A DNA stretch of 64,000 nucleotides from Streptomyces sp. 2114.4 (GTDB taxonomy: Bacteria > Actinomycetota > Actinomycetes > Streptomycetales > Streptomycetaceae), in NCBI RefSeq assembly GCF_900187385.1, contig NZ_FYEY01000001.1, forward strand, positions 2,046,001 to 2,110,000, given 5' to 3'. Shown here piece by piece: positions 34,282 through 41,710 of this stretch. The notes under the pieces are model-generated. The model ran no database searches and was not told the origin of the DNA. It saw only the letters and a program-made list of their open reading frames with translations. The position numbers and the translations under genes are program-made. Numbering within the stretch: position 1 is the stretch's first letter; each line of letters starts with the position of its first letter.

Positions 34282-35805
34282 GTGAACACCGAGGGCACCA
34301 CCGACACCCCGAGCCCCAAGGAGCGCAGGCGGCGCACCCCCATGGTGGTCGCCTCGATGGCCGCGGCGGTACTTCTCGCCGGGGGCGGCGCGGCGTACTG
34401 GGTCTCGTCCGCGTCCAGCAGCGAGGGCGCGGGTTCAGCGGCCAAGGGCGACCCGCCACCGCTGGCGCTCGACGGCTACACCGGCGGCGGTTCGATCGCG
34501 GCCGGCGAGCCCAATCCCCAGGGCGCGAAGTACCGGGCGGTGAAGAAGCTGCCCGGCGGTCCGGCGTCCGCGCCGGTGTATCGCCCCAAGGGCGAGATCA
34601 GCCGCGAGTCGGTGGAACGGCTGGCGAAGGCGCTGGACGTGTCCGGAAAGGTGCGCTCGGAGGGCACCTCCTGGAAGGTCGGCGGGCTGACGCGGGACGC
34701 CCGCAGCCCCGTCCTGGAGGTGAAGAAGTCCGGCTCGGGCGCCTGGACGTACTCGCAGTACGGCACGCCGGGCGGCACGAACTGCGCCCTGCCCGCTTCC
34801 CCGAAGGGCGGCAAGGGCGGCCAGGACCAGGCCGACGGCGCGGCGCCGTCCGGCCGGCCCGGCTGCCCTTCGTACCGCGGCGGCGGGGACGTCACGACCG
34901 AGGACGACAGCAAGGGCGCGGTGTCGCCGGAGAAGGCCGAGAAGGCCGTGCGGCCGGTGCTGAAGGCGCTCGGCCAGGAGAACGCCCGGCTCGACGCGGG
35001 CGGGCTCTCCGGCGCGGTGCGGATCGTCAGCGCGAATCCGGTGCTCGGCGGGCTGCCGACGTACGGCTGGCAGAGCGATCTCCAGGTCGGCTCGGACGGC
35101 CAGGTCGTCGGCGGCAGCGGCCAGTTGGCGAACCCGGCCAAGGGCGCGGTCTATCCGGTGCTGAACGCCGACAGGACGCTGGACCGGCTGAACGAGGGCG
35201 AGGGCCGCACGCCGGCCGGCTGCCCCTCGACGCCCGGTGACAAGGGCGGCAAGGACGACAAGGGGGGCAAGGGCGGCGGGATAGCGCCGTGCGAGCCGGA
35301 TCCGACGAAGGCGCAGCAGCCGTCGGAGGTGACCGGCGCCGTCTTCGGCCTCTCGGTGCAGTACGTGGACGGCGGGCAGGCGCTGGTGCCGTCGTGGCTG
35401 TACAAGGTGCGCCAGCCGGGCACCGGCCCCGGCCCGGACGCCACCTCGACGATCGCGCACCCGGCGGTGAACCCGAAGTACCTGGCCCACCGGGGCGGCG
35501 GGTCGCCGAGCGCGACGAAGCCGTCCGGCAAGCCCGGGGCGATGGCCCTGGAGTCGTACGACGTGGGCGACGGCGGCAAGAAGCTGACGGTGCACTTCTG
35601 GGGCGGGGTGTGCAGCACCTACTCGGTGAGCGCCGAGGAATCCGGTGCAGCCGTGAAGACCAAGGTCACCGGCAAGGACAAGAAGCCGGGCCAGGTCTGC
35701 GTGAAGATCGCCAAGGAGTTCACCAAGACCGTGACGCTGCAGAAGCCGCTGGACGGCCGGAAGGTGGTCGATGTGTCGACCGGGAAGTCCGTGCCCAAGC
35801 GGTAA
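34282..35805 (+). CDS. Large single-pass anchored extracytoplasmic protein
   Basis: 507 residues from GTG with GAAGGAG 10 bases upstream. After a short Arg-rich cytoplasmic part, one membrane segment (PMVVASMAAAVLLAGGGAAYWV, about 20-41) anchors a large extracytoplasmic region. That region contains Gly/Lys-rich linkers (PKGGKGGQDQADG near 175; DKGGKDDKGGKGGG near 325) between folded parts, one with GGLPTYGWQSDLQVG and another with VHFWGGVCSTYSVSAEE. Cys residues occur as likely disulfide pairs. No catalytic motif was recognised and the family is one seen in streptomycetes at this locus. The stop codon lies at the junction of a 19-base tandem repeat. Confidence 0.8.
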   Translation: MNTEGTTDTPSPKERRRRTPMVVASMAAAVLLAGGGAAYWVSSASSSEGAGSAAKGDPPPLALDGYTGGGSIAAGEPNPQGAKYRAVKKLPGGPASAPVYRPKGEISRESVERLAKALDVSGKVRSEGTSWKVGGLTRDARSPVLEVKKSGSGAWTYSQYGTPGGTNCALPASPKGGKGGQDQADGAAPSGRPGCPSYRGGGDVTTEDDSKGAVSPEKAEKAVRPVLKALGQENARLDAGGLSGAVRIVSANPVLGGLPTYGWQSDLQVGSDGQVVGGSGQLANPAKGAVYPVLNADRTLDRLNEGEGRTPAGCPSTPGDKGGKDDKGGKGGGIAPCEPDPTKAQQPSEVTGAVFGLSVQYVDGGQALVPSWLYKVRQPGTGPGPDATSTIAHPAVNPKYLAHRGGGSPSATKPSGKPGAMALESYDVGDGGKKLTVHFWGGVCSTYSVSAEESGAAVKTKVTGKDKKPGQVCVKIAKEFTKTVTLQKPLDGRKVVDVSTGKSVPKR

Positions 35806-35860
35806 GTCCGTACCCAAGCGGTGAGTCCGCGCCCGCGCGGTGAGTCCGTGCCCGAGCGGT
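35785..35860 (+). repeat. 19-base tandem repeat, four copies, spanning a stop codon
   Basis: Units AAGTCCGTGCCCAAGCGGT, AAGTCCGTACCCAAGCGGT, GAGTCCGCGCCCGCGCGGT and GAGTCCGTGCCCGAGCGGT occupy 35785-35803, 35804-35822, 35823-35841 and 35842-35860. The first unit encodes the last residues (KSVPKR) of the anchored protein and the TAA stop spans the junction with unit two. The copies look like duplications of the gene's own 3' end. Confidence 0.9.
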
Positions 35861-35903
35861 GACCGGACGCGGTGCGGCCGGCCGCGGCGGAGGCGGGAAA
35901 ACG

Positions 35904-35941
35904 AAAGGCGGCGCTCCCCCACTCGGGGGGGCGCCGCCTTT
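35904..35941. terminator. Bidirectional terminator between convergent genes
   Basis: AAAGGCGGCGC and GCGCCGCCTTT pair around an inner CCCCC/GGGGG stem and a short ACTC loop. A-run on one side and T-run on the other make it usable from both strands. It lies between the anchored-protein gene (plus) and the IscA-like gene (minus), flanked by the two tandem repeats. Confidence 0.9.
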
Positions 35942-35951
35942 CGACGAGCTG

Positions 35952-36031
35952 CCGTGCTCCTCGGCCGGGGCCCGTACTCCTTGGCCGGAGTCCGTGCTCT
36001 TCAGCCGGAGCCCGCACTCCTCAGCTGAAGG
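35952..36031 (-). repeat. 20-base tandem repeat, four copies, at the 3' end of the IscA-like gene
   Basis: On the plus strand the units CCGTGCTCCTCGGCCGGGGC, CCGTACTCCTTGGCCGGAGT, CCGTGCTCTTCAGCCGGAGC and the degenerate CCGCACTCCTCAGCTGAAGG run 35952-36031. The last unit covers the stop codon and final codons of the minus-strand IscA-like gene. This mirrors the 19-base repeat on the other side of the terminator. Confidence 0.85.
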
Positions 36032-36374
36032 AGTCGCCGCAGGCGCAGGAGCCGGTGGCGTTCGGGTTGTCGATCGTGAAGCCCTGCTTCTCGATGGTGT
36101 CGACGAAGTCGATGGAGGCACCGCCCAGGTAGGGGGCGCTCATCCGGTCGGTGACGACCTTGACACCGTCGAAGTCCTTGACGACATCGCCGTCGAGCGA
36201 ACGCTCGTCGAAGAAGAGCTGGTAGCGCAGACCGGAGCAGCCGCCGGGCTGAACGGCCACCCGCAGCGCGAGGTCGTCCCGGCCTTCCTGCTCCAGCAGG
36301 CTCTTGACCTTCGACGCGGCCGCGTCGGACAGGATGATGCCGTCGCTGACGGTGGTCTCGTCCTGAACGCTCAT
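36021..36374 (-). CDS. erpA: A-type iron-sulfur cluster carrier (IscA/ErpA family)
   Basis: 117 residues. A-type carrier with the three conserved Cys: PGGCSGLRYQLFF near residue 46 and GSCACGDSFS at the C-terminus. It transfers Fe-S clusters to apoproteins in the cytoplasm. N-terminal ILSDAAASKVKSLLEQEG is the family's usual opening. It diverges from nadA, whose product needs a 4Fe-4S cluster, and lies a few kilobases from a desulfurase-TusA fusion. Naming as erpA is by similarity; it could equally be called an IscA paralogue. Confidence 0.92.
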   Translation of the reverse strand: MSVQDETTVSDGIILSDAAASKVKSLLEQEGRDDLALRVAVQPGGCSGLRYQLFFDERSLDGDVVKDFDGVKVVTDRMSAPYLGGASIDFVDTIEKQGFTIDNPNATGSCACGDSFS

Positions 36375-36754
36375 CTACATCTCTCCCGGGTTGTACGGAC
36401 CGCTTGTCATCGGATGCAACCAGCTGCAACCGGCGACGTCCCGGATTAATTCCGGCTGGGCGCGAATTGCCGAGAAGCCGGTTTCCGGACGCCGTCCGGA
36501 TGAGCCTCTCGCCTTGTTCTCTCCTCATGCTCGCACACCGGCCGCCGGGAACACGTGGCCGACCGCACACGGCGGAGGCCGGGGGTGCTGATGCGTCACA
36601 TCGACACGATGGCCATCGTCAAAGTGACGTGAAGCGGCTATGATAGATAGCGTCATATAGACGAAAAGGCTCCCGGTGGCCCCACCGGCTCCCACGGATG
36701 CGGCTGCGCCGCGCTCATCGAAGAGCTCATCGAAGAAAAGAGAGGGTGCGTGTT
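36375..36754. other. Divergent intergenic region, 380 bases
   Basis: Separates the IscA-like gene and nadA and must contain both promoters. The nadA side holds a near-consensus -10 and a palindrome (described separately). The IscA-like side contains CGGATTAATTCCGG (36443-36456), an imperfect palindrome with AT centre, about 70 bases upstream of the start. No coding sequence is supported here. Confidence 0.45.
36616..36663 (+). promoter_or_regulatory. Candidate nadA promoter and overlapping palindrome
   Basis: TATGAT (36639-36644) matches the housekeeping -10 consensus closely, with TCGTCA 17 bases upstream as a weak -35. Predicted transcription would begin near 36651, where the palindrome CGTCATATAGACG (36651-36663) sits. 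The region is strikingly AT-rich for this chromosome. A repressor bound at the palindrome would block initiation; NAD biosynthesis genes are commonly regulated this way, but the regulator is not identified. Confidence 0.5.
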
Positions 36755-37945
36755 GTGACCACCGCCCAGCCCCTGGACGTCCAGCCGACCCCGCTGGCCC
36801 TGCTCCTCCTCGGCCGTGAGGCCGACCCGAAGAGCGAGCGCGGTGTGGAGTGCCCCGGCGATCTGCCGGCCCCGTCGGACCCCGACCTCGTCGAGCGCGC
36901 CCGCGCGGCCAAGGCGAAGCTCGGGGACAAGGTCTTCGTCCTCGGGCACCACTACCAGCGCGACGAGGTCATCGAGTTCGCCGATGTGACCGGCGACTCC
37001 TTCAAGCTCGCGCGGGACGCCGCCGCCCGGCCGGACGCCGAGTACATCGTCTTCTGCGGTGTGCACTTCATGGCGGAGTCCGCGGACATCCTCACCGGCG
37101 ACGACCAGCAGGTCATCCTCCCCGACCTCGCCGCCGGCTGCTCGATGGCCGACATGGCCACCGCCGAGCAGGTCGCCGAGTGCTGGGATGTGCTCACCGA
37201 GGCAGGTATCGCCGAGCAGGTCGTCCCCGTCTCGTACATGAACTCCTCGGCCGACATCAAGGCCTTCACCGGCAAGCACGGTGGCACGATCTGTACGTCC
37301 TCCAACGCCAAGCGGGCACTGGACTGGGCGTTCGAACAGGGCGAGCCCGGTGCGACGAAGGTGCTGTTCCTGCCCGACCAGCACCTGGGCCGCAACACCG
37401 CCGTCCGCGACATGGGCCTGTCCCTGGACGACTGCGTGGTCTACAACCCGCACAAGCCGAACGGCGGCCTGACCACCGAGGAGCTGCGGGCCGCCAAGAT
37501 GATCCTGTGGCGCGGGCACTGCTCGGTGCACGGGCGGTTCTCGCTGGACTCGGTGAACGATGTGCGGGAGCGCATCCCCGGCGTGAACGTCCTGGTCCAC
37601 CCCGAGTGCAAGCACGAGGTCGTGGCGGCGGCGGACTACGTCGGCTCGACGGAGTACATCATCAAGGCCCTGGAGGCCGCCCCGCGCGGCTCGAAGTGGG
37701 CCATCGGCACCGAGCTCAACCTGGTCCGCCGGTTGGCCAACCGCTTCGCCGCGGAGGACAAGGAGATCGTCTTCCTCGACAAGACGGTCTGCTTCTGCTC
37801 GACGATGAACCGCATCGACCTCCCGCACCTGGTGTGGGCCCTGGAGTCGCTGGCCGCGGGGAAGGTCGTCAACCGTATTCAGGTCGACGACGAGACCGAG
37901 AGCTTTGCGAAGCTGGCTCTTGAGCGGATGCTGGCGTTGCCGTAG
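36755..37945 (+). CDS. nadA: Quinolinate synthase
   Basis: 396 residues from GTG (TTAQPLDVQPTPLALLLLG), chosen because AGAGGG lies about 8 bases upstream; a GTG nine bases earlier is possible. Condenses iminoaspartate with dihydroxyacetone phosphate to quinolinate in de novo NAD synthesis. Visible: VFVLGHHYQRDEVIEFAD near residue 67, FCGVHFMAESADIL near 107, and the cluster Cys residues at FCGVHF, HPECKHEV and KTVCFCSTMNR. nadB and nadC are not in the window. The stop is followed at once by a copy of the dispersed repeat. Confidence 0.96.
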   Translation: MTTAQPLDVQPTPLALLLLGREADPKSERGVECPGDLPAPSDPDLVERARAAKAKLGDKVFVLGHHYQRDEVIEFADVTGDSFKLARDAAARPDAEYIVFCGVHFMAESADILTGDDQQVILPDLAAGCSMADMATAEQVAECWDVLTEAGIAEQVVPVSYMNSSADIKAFTGKHGGTICTSSNAKRALDWAFEQGEPGATKVLFLPDQHLGRNTAVRDMGLSLDDCVVYNPHKPNGGLTTEELRAAKMILWRGHCSVHGRFSLDSVNDVRERIPGVNVLVHPECKHEVVAAADYVGSTEYIIKALEAAPRGSKWAIGTELNLVRRLANRFAAEDKEIVFLDKTVCFCSTMNRIDLPHLVWALESLAAGKVVNRIQVDDETESFAKLALERMLALP

Positions 37946-38157
37946 CGCTTGCGGTGCGGGTGCGTTTTCGGCTTTCCCGCCGTGGGGGCTTCTCGCCGTG
38001 GCGCCTGCGGCGGGCCGGGTCCGCTGCGCGGGGCTGGGGTGCGGTGACGGGCCTCCGGGGCAGGGTGTCCGGACTGCTTCGCTTTACGTCCGGACACCCT
38101 GCCCCTCCGGCCCGCCCCCTCCCGTGGGGGAGTAAGTGACGGTGGGTGGGGGCGGGC
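37946..38157 (+). repeat. Second copy of the dispersed intergenic repeat
   Basis: Starts directly after the nadA stop (GCGCTTGCGGTGCGGGTGCG, then TTTTCGGCTTTCCCGCCGTG and CTCGCCGTGGCGCCTGCGG) and ends with GGTGGGGGCGGGCC. The same order of blocks makes up the left arm of the inverted repeat at 18004-18503. It contains one monomer (about 37970-38014) and a long hairpin, and again sits between two convergent genes. About 210 bases; no gene seen. Confidence 0.85.
38057..38105. terminator. 18-base-pair hairpin inside the repeat copy
   Basis: GGGGCAGGGTGTCCGGAC (38057-38074) pairs perfectly with GTCCGGACACCCTGCCCC (38088-38105) around a 13-base loop. There is no T-run. It lies between convergent nadA and the secreted-protein gene, so it probably ends transcription from both sides. 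Confidence 0.8.
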
Positions 38158-38184
38158 CATTGGTGCCACTTGGTGGCTGGGTGG

Positions 38185-38631
38185 CTACTCCAGGGTCCAG
38201 CGGACCTTGTCGCCGCCCTTGATGGCGGTGTGGCAGGGGCCCTTCTTGATCTTTTCCTCGTTCACGTACGCGTTCCACTTCTTCTTGCCCTCGGCGACGT
38301 CGCCGTGGATCTCGGTGACGACGAAATCCTGGGCTTTGGTGTCCCAGCGCGCCTTGACGCCGCCGAGGCCGTACTGTTCGTCGGCGTCGACCAGGGCCGT
38401 GAGGGGCGTGGGCGAGAGGCCGTCGGCGGCGCAGTAGAAACCGCCCAGGAGTGTGCGCGGTCCCGTGATGACGAGTCCCACGCTCGCGGTGTAGGGGCCG
38501 CCGGTGACGCCGACGCGGACCCGGACGTCTCCCGGGGAAGCGAGGGCGGGCGGTGGCACCGCGAGAGCCAGGGCGAGGCCCAGCCCGAGCGCGATGACGG
38601 GGGTGGCCCTGCGGGCCAGCGCGGACGGCAC
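38185..38631 (-). CDS. Small secreted protein, DUF4430-like
   Basis: 148 residues from GTG with AAGGTGAG upstream. Signal peptide (ATPVIALGLGLALALAVPPPALAS) with likely cleavage after ALA. The mature part has DVRVRVGVTGGPYTASVGLVITG and ends in WNAYVNEEKIKKGPCHTAIKGGDKVRWTLE, resembling the end of DUF4430/transcobalamin C-terminal-like domains (Asn in VNEE, then GDKVRWTL). Two Cys could form a disulfide. Alternatively a small secreted inhibitor-like fold; function unknown. Confidence 0.75.
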   Translation of the reverse strand: MPSALARRATPVIALGLGLALALAVPPPALASPGDVRVRVGVTGGPYTASVGLVITGPRTLLGGFYCAADGLSPTPLTALVDADEQYGLGGVKARWDTKAQDFVVTEIHGDVAEGKKKWNAYVNEEKIKKGPCHTAIKGGDKVRWTLE

Positions 38632-38774
38632 GGTTGCTCACCTTTCGTCGGTCCAGCTCCACCCGCCACGAAACCACCGGCCTCCGGGGTCGGCGAGAGA
38701 TGCACCGCCAAATGCGTGCCCTGCCGCCCCGTGTGCCGCCAATTGCGTGTACCGTCCGGCCCTCAGACGGATCG

Positions 38775-39161
38775 TCACGGACCGCTCTGGAGATAGATCT
38801 GCTGCCGGCAGGCCCGGCAGCAGGTCCGGCCCTCGCACAATCTGGTCTCGCCGTGGTCGCACGGCTCCGGCAGGCGGTCGCCCCGGCTGACGGCGATCCG
38901 TAATACGTCCCGCAGCGCCTGGTGGAGTGCGGCGGCCGTCCGGCACAGCTCCGGGGTATCAGTGCCCCGTACGGCGGGCAGGGGCCCGGTCTCGTCCAGC
39001 AGGGCCTCGGCGGCGGCGATCAGGTCGTCCTCGGCCTGGTCGGCCAGCAGGGACAGGGGGCTGTCGGGGTTATCCGTGCTCAGGTAGCACGGGCCACCGT
39101 CCGGCCTGGTCCACGGCAGCAGCCGCGGAGGCGAACACCGTGACGGCGAACTCTCGTACAT
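38775..39161 (-). CDS. Cys-rich hypothetical protein
   Basis: 128 residues from ATG with AAGGAAG 9 bases upstream. The middle is helical (LADQAEDDLIAAAEALLDE; LCRTAAALHQALRDVLRIAV). The C-terminus has clustered Cys (PCDHGETRLCEGRTCCRACRQQ), suggestive of a zinc-binding site. It diverges from an XRE regulator gene with about 130 bases between them. No family recognised. It is probably part of an accessory islet (38.8-41.6 kb) inserted between core genes. Confidence 0.7.
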   Translation of the reverse strand: MYESSPSRCSPPRLLPWTRPDGGPCYLSTDNPDSPLSLLADQAEDDLIAAAEALLDETGPLPAVRGTDTPELCRTAAALHQALRDVLRIAVSRGDRLPEPCDHGETRLCEGRTCCRACRQQIYLQSGP

Positions 39162-39289
39162 ATGACTCGCTTCCTTCACATCGACCCTTCTCACTACCGT
39201 GTGTATCGCCATCGCCACACTGTGGGACATGGCCTCAACGCAGGTGTCTCGTCCGCCTGTTGAGCTGGGACGACCGAGAGCTGACGGAT

Positions 39290-40135
39290 ATGAAGTTCAC
39301 GTCGAAGGAACTGACCCCGTACCTGTCCGCACGCCACTTTTTCGGAGCCGAACAGCGCCGCCACCGCGAGCGCGCGAAGCTGTCGCTGGTGCAGTTGGCG
39401 GAGATCGTCAACTTCGGCAAGAGCACACTGGCGCGCGTCGAGGCGGCGGAGCTGATGCCACCCCCGGAACTACCCGCCGCACTCGATGCGGCATTCGGCA
39501 CGGAGGAGCACTTCCACGGCCTGTACCAGCTCGCGAAGAGAGAGGCGCATCCGGATCAGTACCGGCGCTTCATGGACTTCGAGGCACGTGCCGAGGTGAT
39601 CGAGGTCTTTGAACCGCAGGCCGTGCCTGGGCTGTTGCAGACCATGGAGTACGCCCGCGACTCTCTGGGCTGCCAGGAGGACTTGACCAAGGAACAGGTC
39701 GAAGAGCGTGTCAACGCCCGGATGTCCCGTCAGGAGCGTCTGCACTCGGCCGCCCGGCCATACCGATGGGTGATCATCGACGAGGCTGTGCTCCGGCGGC
39801 ACGCGGGCGGCAGGGAGTGCATGCACAAACAACTGGCTCGACTGCTCGAACAGGTGGATACTCCCGACAGTAAGGTGCAGGTCATGCCGTTCAGCGCGGG
39901 TCCGTACCCGCTGATGGGCGGCGCCCTGAATCTGCTGACGCTTCCCGACGGCTCCACCATGGCCTACGAAGAGGGCATCGAGGCCGCGCATCTCCACGAG
40001 GGTCCGGAAGCCGTAAAGAAGTGGCGGCGCCGGTACGAGGTGCTGCGTGCAAATGCCCTCTCGCTGGCGGAGTCGGCAGACCTGATCCGAAAGGCAATGG
40101 AGGACTACAAGCCATGCGACACACAACCGAGTTGA
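39290..40135 (+). CDS. XRE-family regulator with DUF5753 domain (WhiJ-like)
   Basis: 281 residues from ATG. N-terminal helix-turn-helix (about 18-75: FFGAEQRRHRERAKLSLVQLAEIVNFGKSTLARVEAAE) followed by the DUF5753 effector domain (YQLAKREAHPDQYRRFMDFE, PQAVPGLLQTMEYAR, RPYRWVIIDEAVLRRHAGG, QVMPFSAGPYPLMGG). Streptomycetes carry many such WhiJ-type regulators, paired with small DUF397 proteins and sometimes involved in development. It overlaps the DUF397 gene by 22 bases. Confidence 0.9.
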   Translation: MKFTSKELTPYLSARHFFGAEQRRHRERAKLSLVQLAEIVNFGKSTLARVEAAELMPPPELPAALDAAFGTEEHFHGLYQLAKREAHPDQYRRFMDFEARAEVIEVFEPQAVPGLLQTMEYARDSLGCQEDLTKEQVEERVNARMSRQERLHSAARPYRWVIIDEAVLRRHAGGRECMHKQLARLLEQVDTPDSKVQVMPFSAGPYPLMGGALNLLTLPDGSTMAYEEGIEAAHLHEGPEAVKKWRRRYEVLRANALSLAESADLIRKAMEDYKPCDTQPS

Positions 40136-40317
40136 GCGCGGCTCGCTGGCGCAAAAGCAGCTACAGCAACACCAACGGCGGGAGCTGCGTCGAGATCGCC
40201 GAGGGCTTCCCCGGCCTGGTGCCCATACGGGACAGCAAGAACCCGCACGGACCCGCGCTCCTCATCCCCCACGCGGCCTGGGGCACCTTCGTGGAATCCC
40301 TCAAGGACCAGGACTAG
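40114..40317 (+). CDS. DUF397 protein, partner of the XRE regulator
   Basis: 67 residues (MRHTTELSAARWRKSSYSNT). Diagnostic DUF397 pattern: WRKSSYSNTNGGSCVEIAE, VPIRDSKNP and ALLIPHAAWGTFVESLK. BldB and the AbaA-linked small proteins of S. coelicolor belong to this family. It starts inside the end of the XRE gene in another frame, a typical coupled arrangement. Probably binds or antagonises its cognate regulator. Confidence 0.93.
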   Translation: MRHTTELSAARWRKSSYSNTNGGSCVEIAEGFPGLVPIRDSKNPHGPALLIPHAAWGTFVESLKDQD

Positions 40318-40362
40318 AGACGCGGTTCGGGCCGTCCCGGCGCGCTGCCGGGACGGGGCCGG

Positions 40363-41448
40363 TCACAGCGACACGCGCTGCCCCTCGGCGGTGACGGTGA
40401 TGCGGTAGCGGTCGCGGGGCGGGCTGCCCTGGGAGTGCCAGGTGCGGTAGGCGGATTCGGCCTCGTCCCACAGGCGGCGGGGGCCGTGTTGTTCGATGTC
40501 GTACGCCGTGCGGCCGGGGACGTATTCGGCGGTGGCCCATGAGGTGCGGGCGTCGTCGAAGAGCCAGTACGTGGCCTCGTCGCTGCCGTCGTCGGCGTGG
40601 CACAGCAGGGGCCAGGCGTCGCGTACCCGGAGGCCGACGGCGAAGCGGGCGTGGGAGTCGTACTCCAGTACCCGGGGGTCGAGCGTGGTCGTGGAGTGGT
40701 CGCCCTCCTCGCCGTGGTACCAGTCGCGGATGCGGCCGTAGGAGCGGCGCTGCTGGCGGGCCCACATGAAGGCCGGGCGGCCGGAGAAGCCGCCGGTGGC
40801 CCGGCCGTCGCGGACGGTCAGGGTGGCGAACGAGTAGGAGTGGAACGACGAGCCCCACGGGGTGAGGATCGTGCCGCCCGGTGCGGTCTGTTCCACCCAG
40901 GCGTAGGGGATGTCGCGGACCGTGCAGGTCGCGATGATCCGGTCGAAGGGGGCCCGCGCGGGGACGCCCGCCAGGCCGTCGCCGCACTCCGTGTGGGGGT
41001 GCAGGCCCGCCCGGGCGAGGTTGTCCCGGGCGATGTCGTGCAGGGCCTTGTCGGTCTCGATCGTGGTCGTACGGTCCCCGCCGAGGCGGTGGGCGAGCCA
41101 GGCGGCGTAGTAGCCGGTGCCGGTGCCGACCTCCAGGACCGCGTCGCCGTCCCGGACGACCGCGGCCATCGCCAGCATGAGGGAGGGCATGGAGGTCGAG
41201 CAGGTGGGGAAGGCCACCTCGCCCGCCGCGCGCCGGCCGTCGTTGTGCTGGGTGATCAGGGGCAGGTCGGCGTAGACCATCCGGCGCCACTCGGCCTCGT
41301 CCGCGGAGCGGGAGACCGTGCGGTCGGCCACCTCGAAGGTGTCCGGGACGAAGTGCGCGCGGTCGACGGCGGCGACCGTCGGGGCCCATTCCGGGGGCAA
41401 CTCGCCCTTGTTGTGCAGGATTTCCACCAGCCGGCCCGGCGAGGACAC
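40363..41448 (-). CDS. PCMT-like SAM-dependent methyltransferase
   Basis: 361 residues from GTG. N-terminal WAPTVAAVDRAHFVPDTFEV and ITQHNDGRRAAGEVAFPTCSTSMPSLML resemble protein-L-isoaspartate methyltransferase. Motif I is VLEVGTGTGYYAAWLAHRLG near residue 105; post-I TIETDKALHDIARDNL; motif IV region FDRIIATCTVRDIPYAWVEQ. A C-terminal 120-residue extension (RRSYGRIRDWYHGEEGDH onwards) is not found in plain PCMTs but occurs in methyltransferases linked to ribosomal peptides. It begins 10 bases after a 37-codon gene. No ATP-grasp or lanthionine synthetase is near. Confidence 0.83.
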   Translation of the reverse strand: MSSPGRLVEILHNKGELPPEWAPTVAAVDRAHFVPDTFEVADRTVSRSADEAEWRRMVYADLPLITQHNDGRRAAGEVAFPTCSTSMPSLMLAMAAVVRDGDAVLEVGTGTGYYAAWLAHRLGGDRTTTIETDKALHDIARDNLARAGLHPHTECGDGLAGVPARAPFDRIIATCTVRDIPYAWVEQTAPGGTILTPWGSSFHSYSFATLTVRDGRATGGFSGRPAFMWARQQRRSYGRIRDWYHGEEGDHSTTTLDPRVLEYDSHARFAVGLRVRDAWPLLCHADDGSDEATYWLFDDARTSWATAEYVPGRTAYDIEQHGPRRLWDEAESAYRTWHSQGSPPRDRYRITVTAEGQRVSL

Positions 41449-41458
41449 GGCGCCGCCC

Positions 41459-41572
41459 CTACTTCTTCTTCGGCGGGTCGGTCACCGGTTTGGTCCACCG
41501 GCCGTCGGATTCCTTCGGGCTCTGCTGCCAGTCGCCGTCCGCGCCGCCCTTGCCGTCACCGTGCTTTCCCAC
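41459..41572 (-). CDS. 37-residue peptide gene upstream of the methyltransferase
   Basis: GTG start with GGGGGA 6 bases upstream; reads MGKHGDGKGGADGDWQQSPK and continues ESDGRWTKPVTDPPKKK to TAG, 10 bases before the methyltransferase GTG. Very hydrophilic, rich in Gly, Asp and Lys, with two DG-x-W motifs (DGDW, DGRW) and a basic PPKKK end. It has no Cys, no signal peptide and no recognised family. The good ribosome site and tight coupling suggest a real gene; it could be a precursor or substrate peptide of the methyltransferase. Confidence 0.62.
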   Translation of the reverse strand: MGKHGDGKGGADGDWQQSPKESDGRWTKPVTDPPKKK

Positions 41573-41641
41573 TGTGGTCCCCCTTCGTCGGCGAGTGGTG
41601 CCGGGGCGGCCCCGGGCCGCCCCGTGAGCGGATGCCCAGCA

Positions 41642-41677
41642 CGATGCCCCCGCAAGCACCTGCTCACGGGGGCATCG
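41642..41677. terminator. Hairpin after the RND transporter gene
   Basis: CGATGCCCCCG/CGGGGGCATCG, 11 base pairs with a 14-base loop, about 34 bases past the transporter stop on the minus strand. The T-rich side (TTTCTTC) is to its right, so its strict intrinsic orientation would be plus, but it lies where the minus-strand transcript should end. Confidence 0.65.
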
Positions 41678-41710
41678 TTTCTTCACCGGGCTCCGCCGGT
41701 CAGGCCGGCG

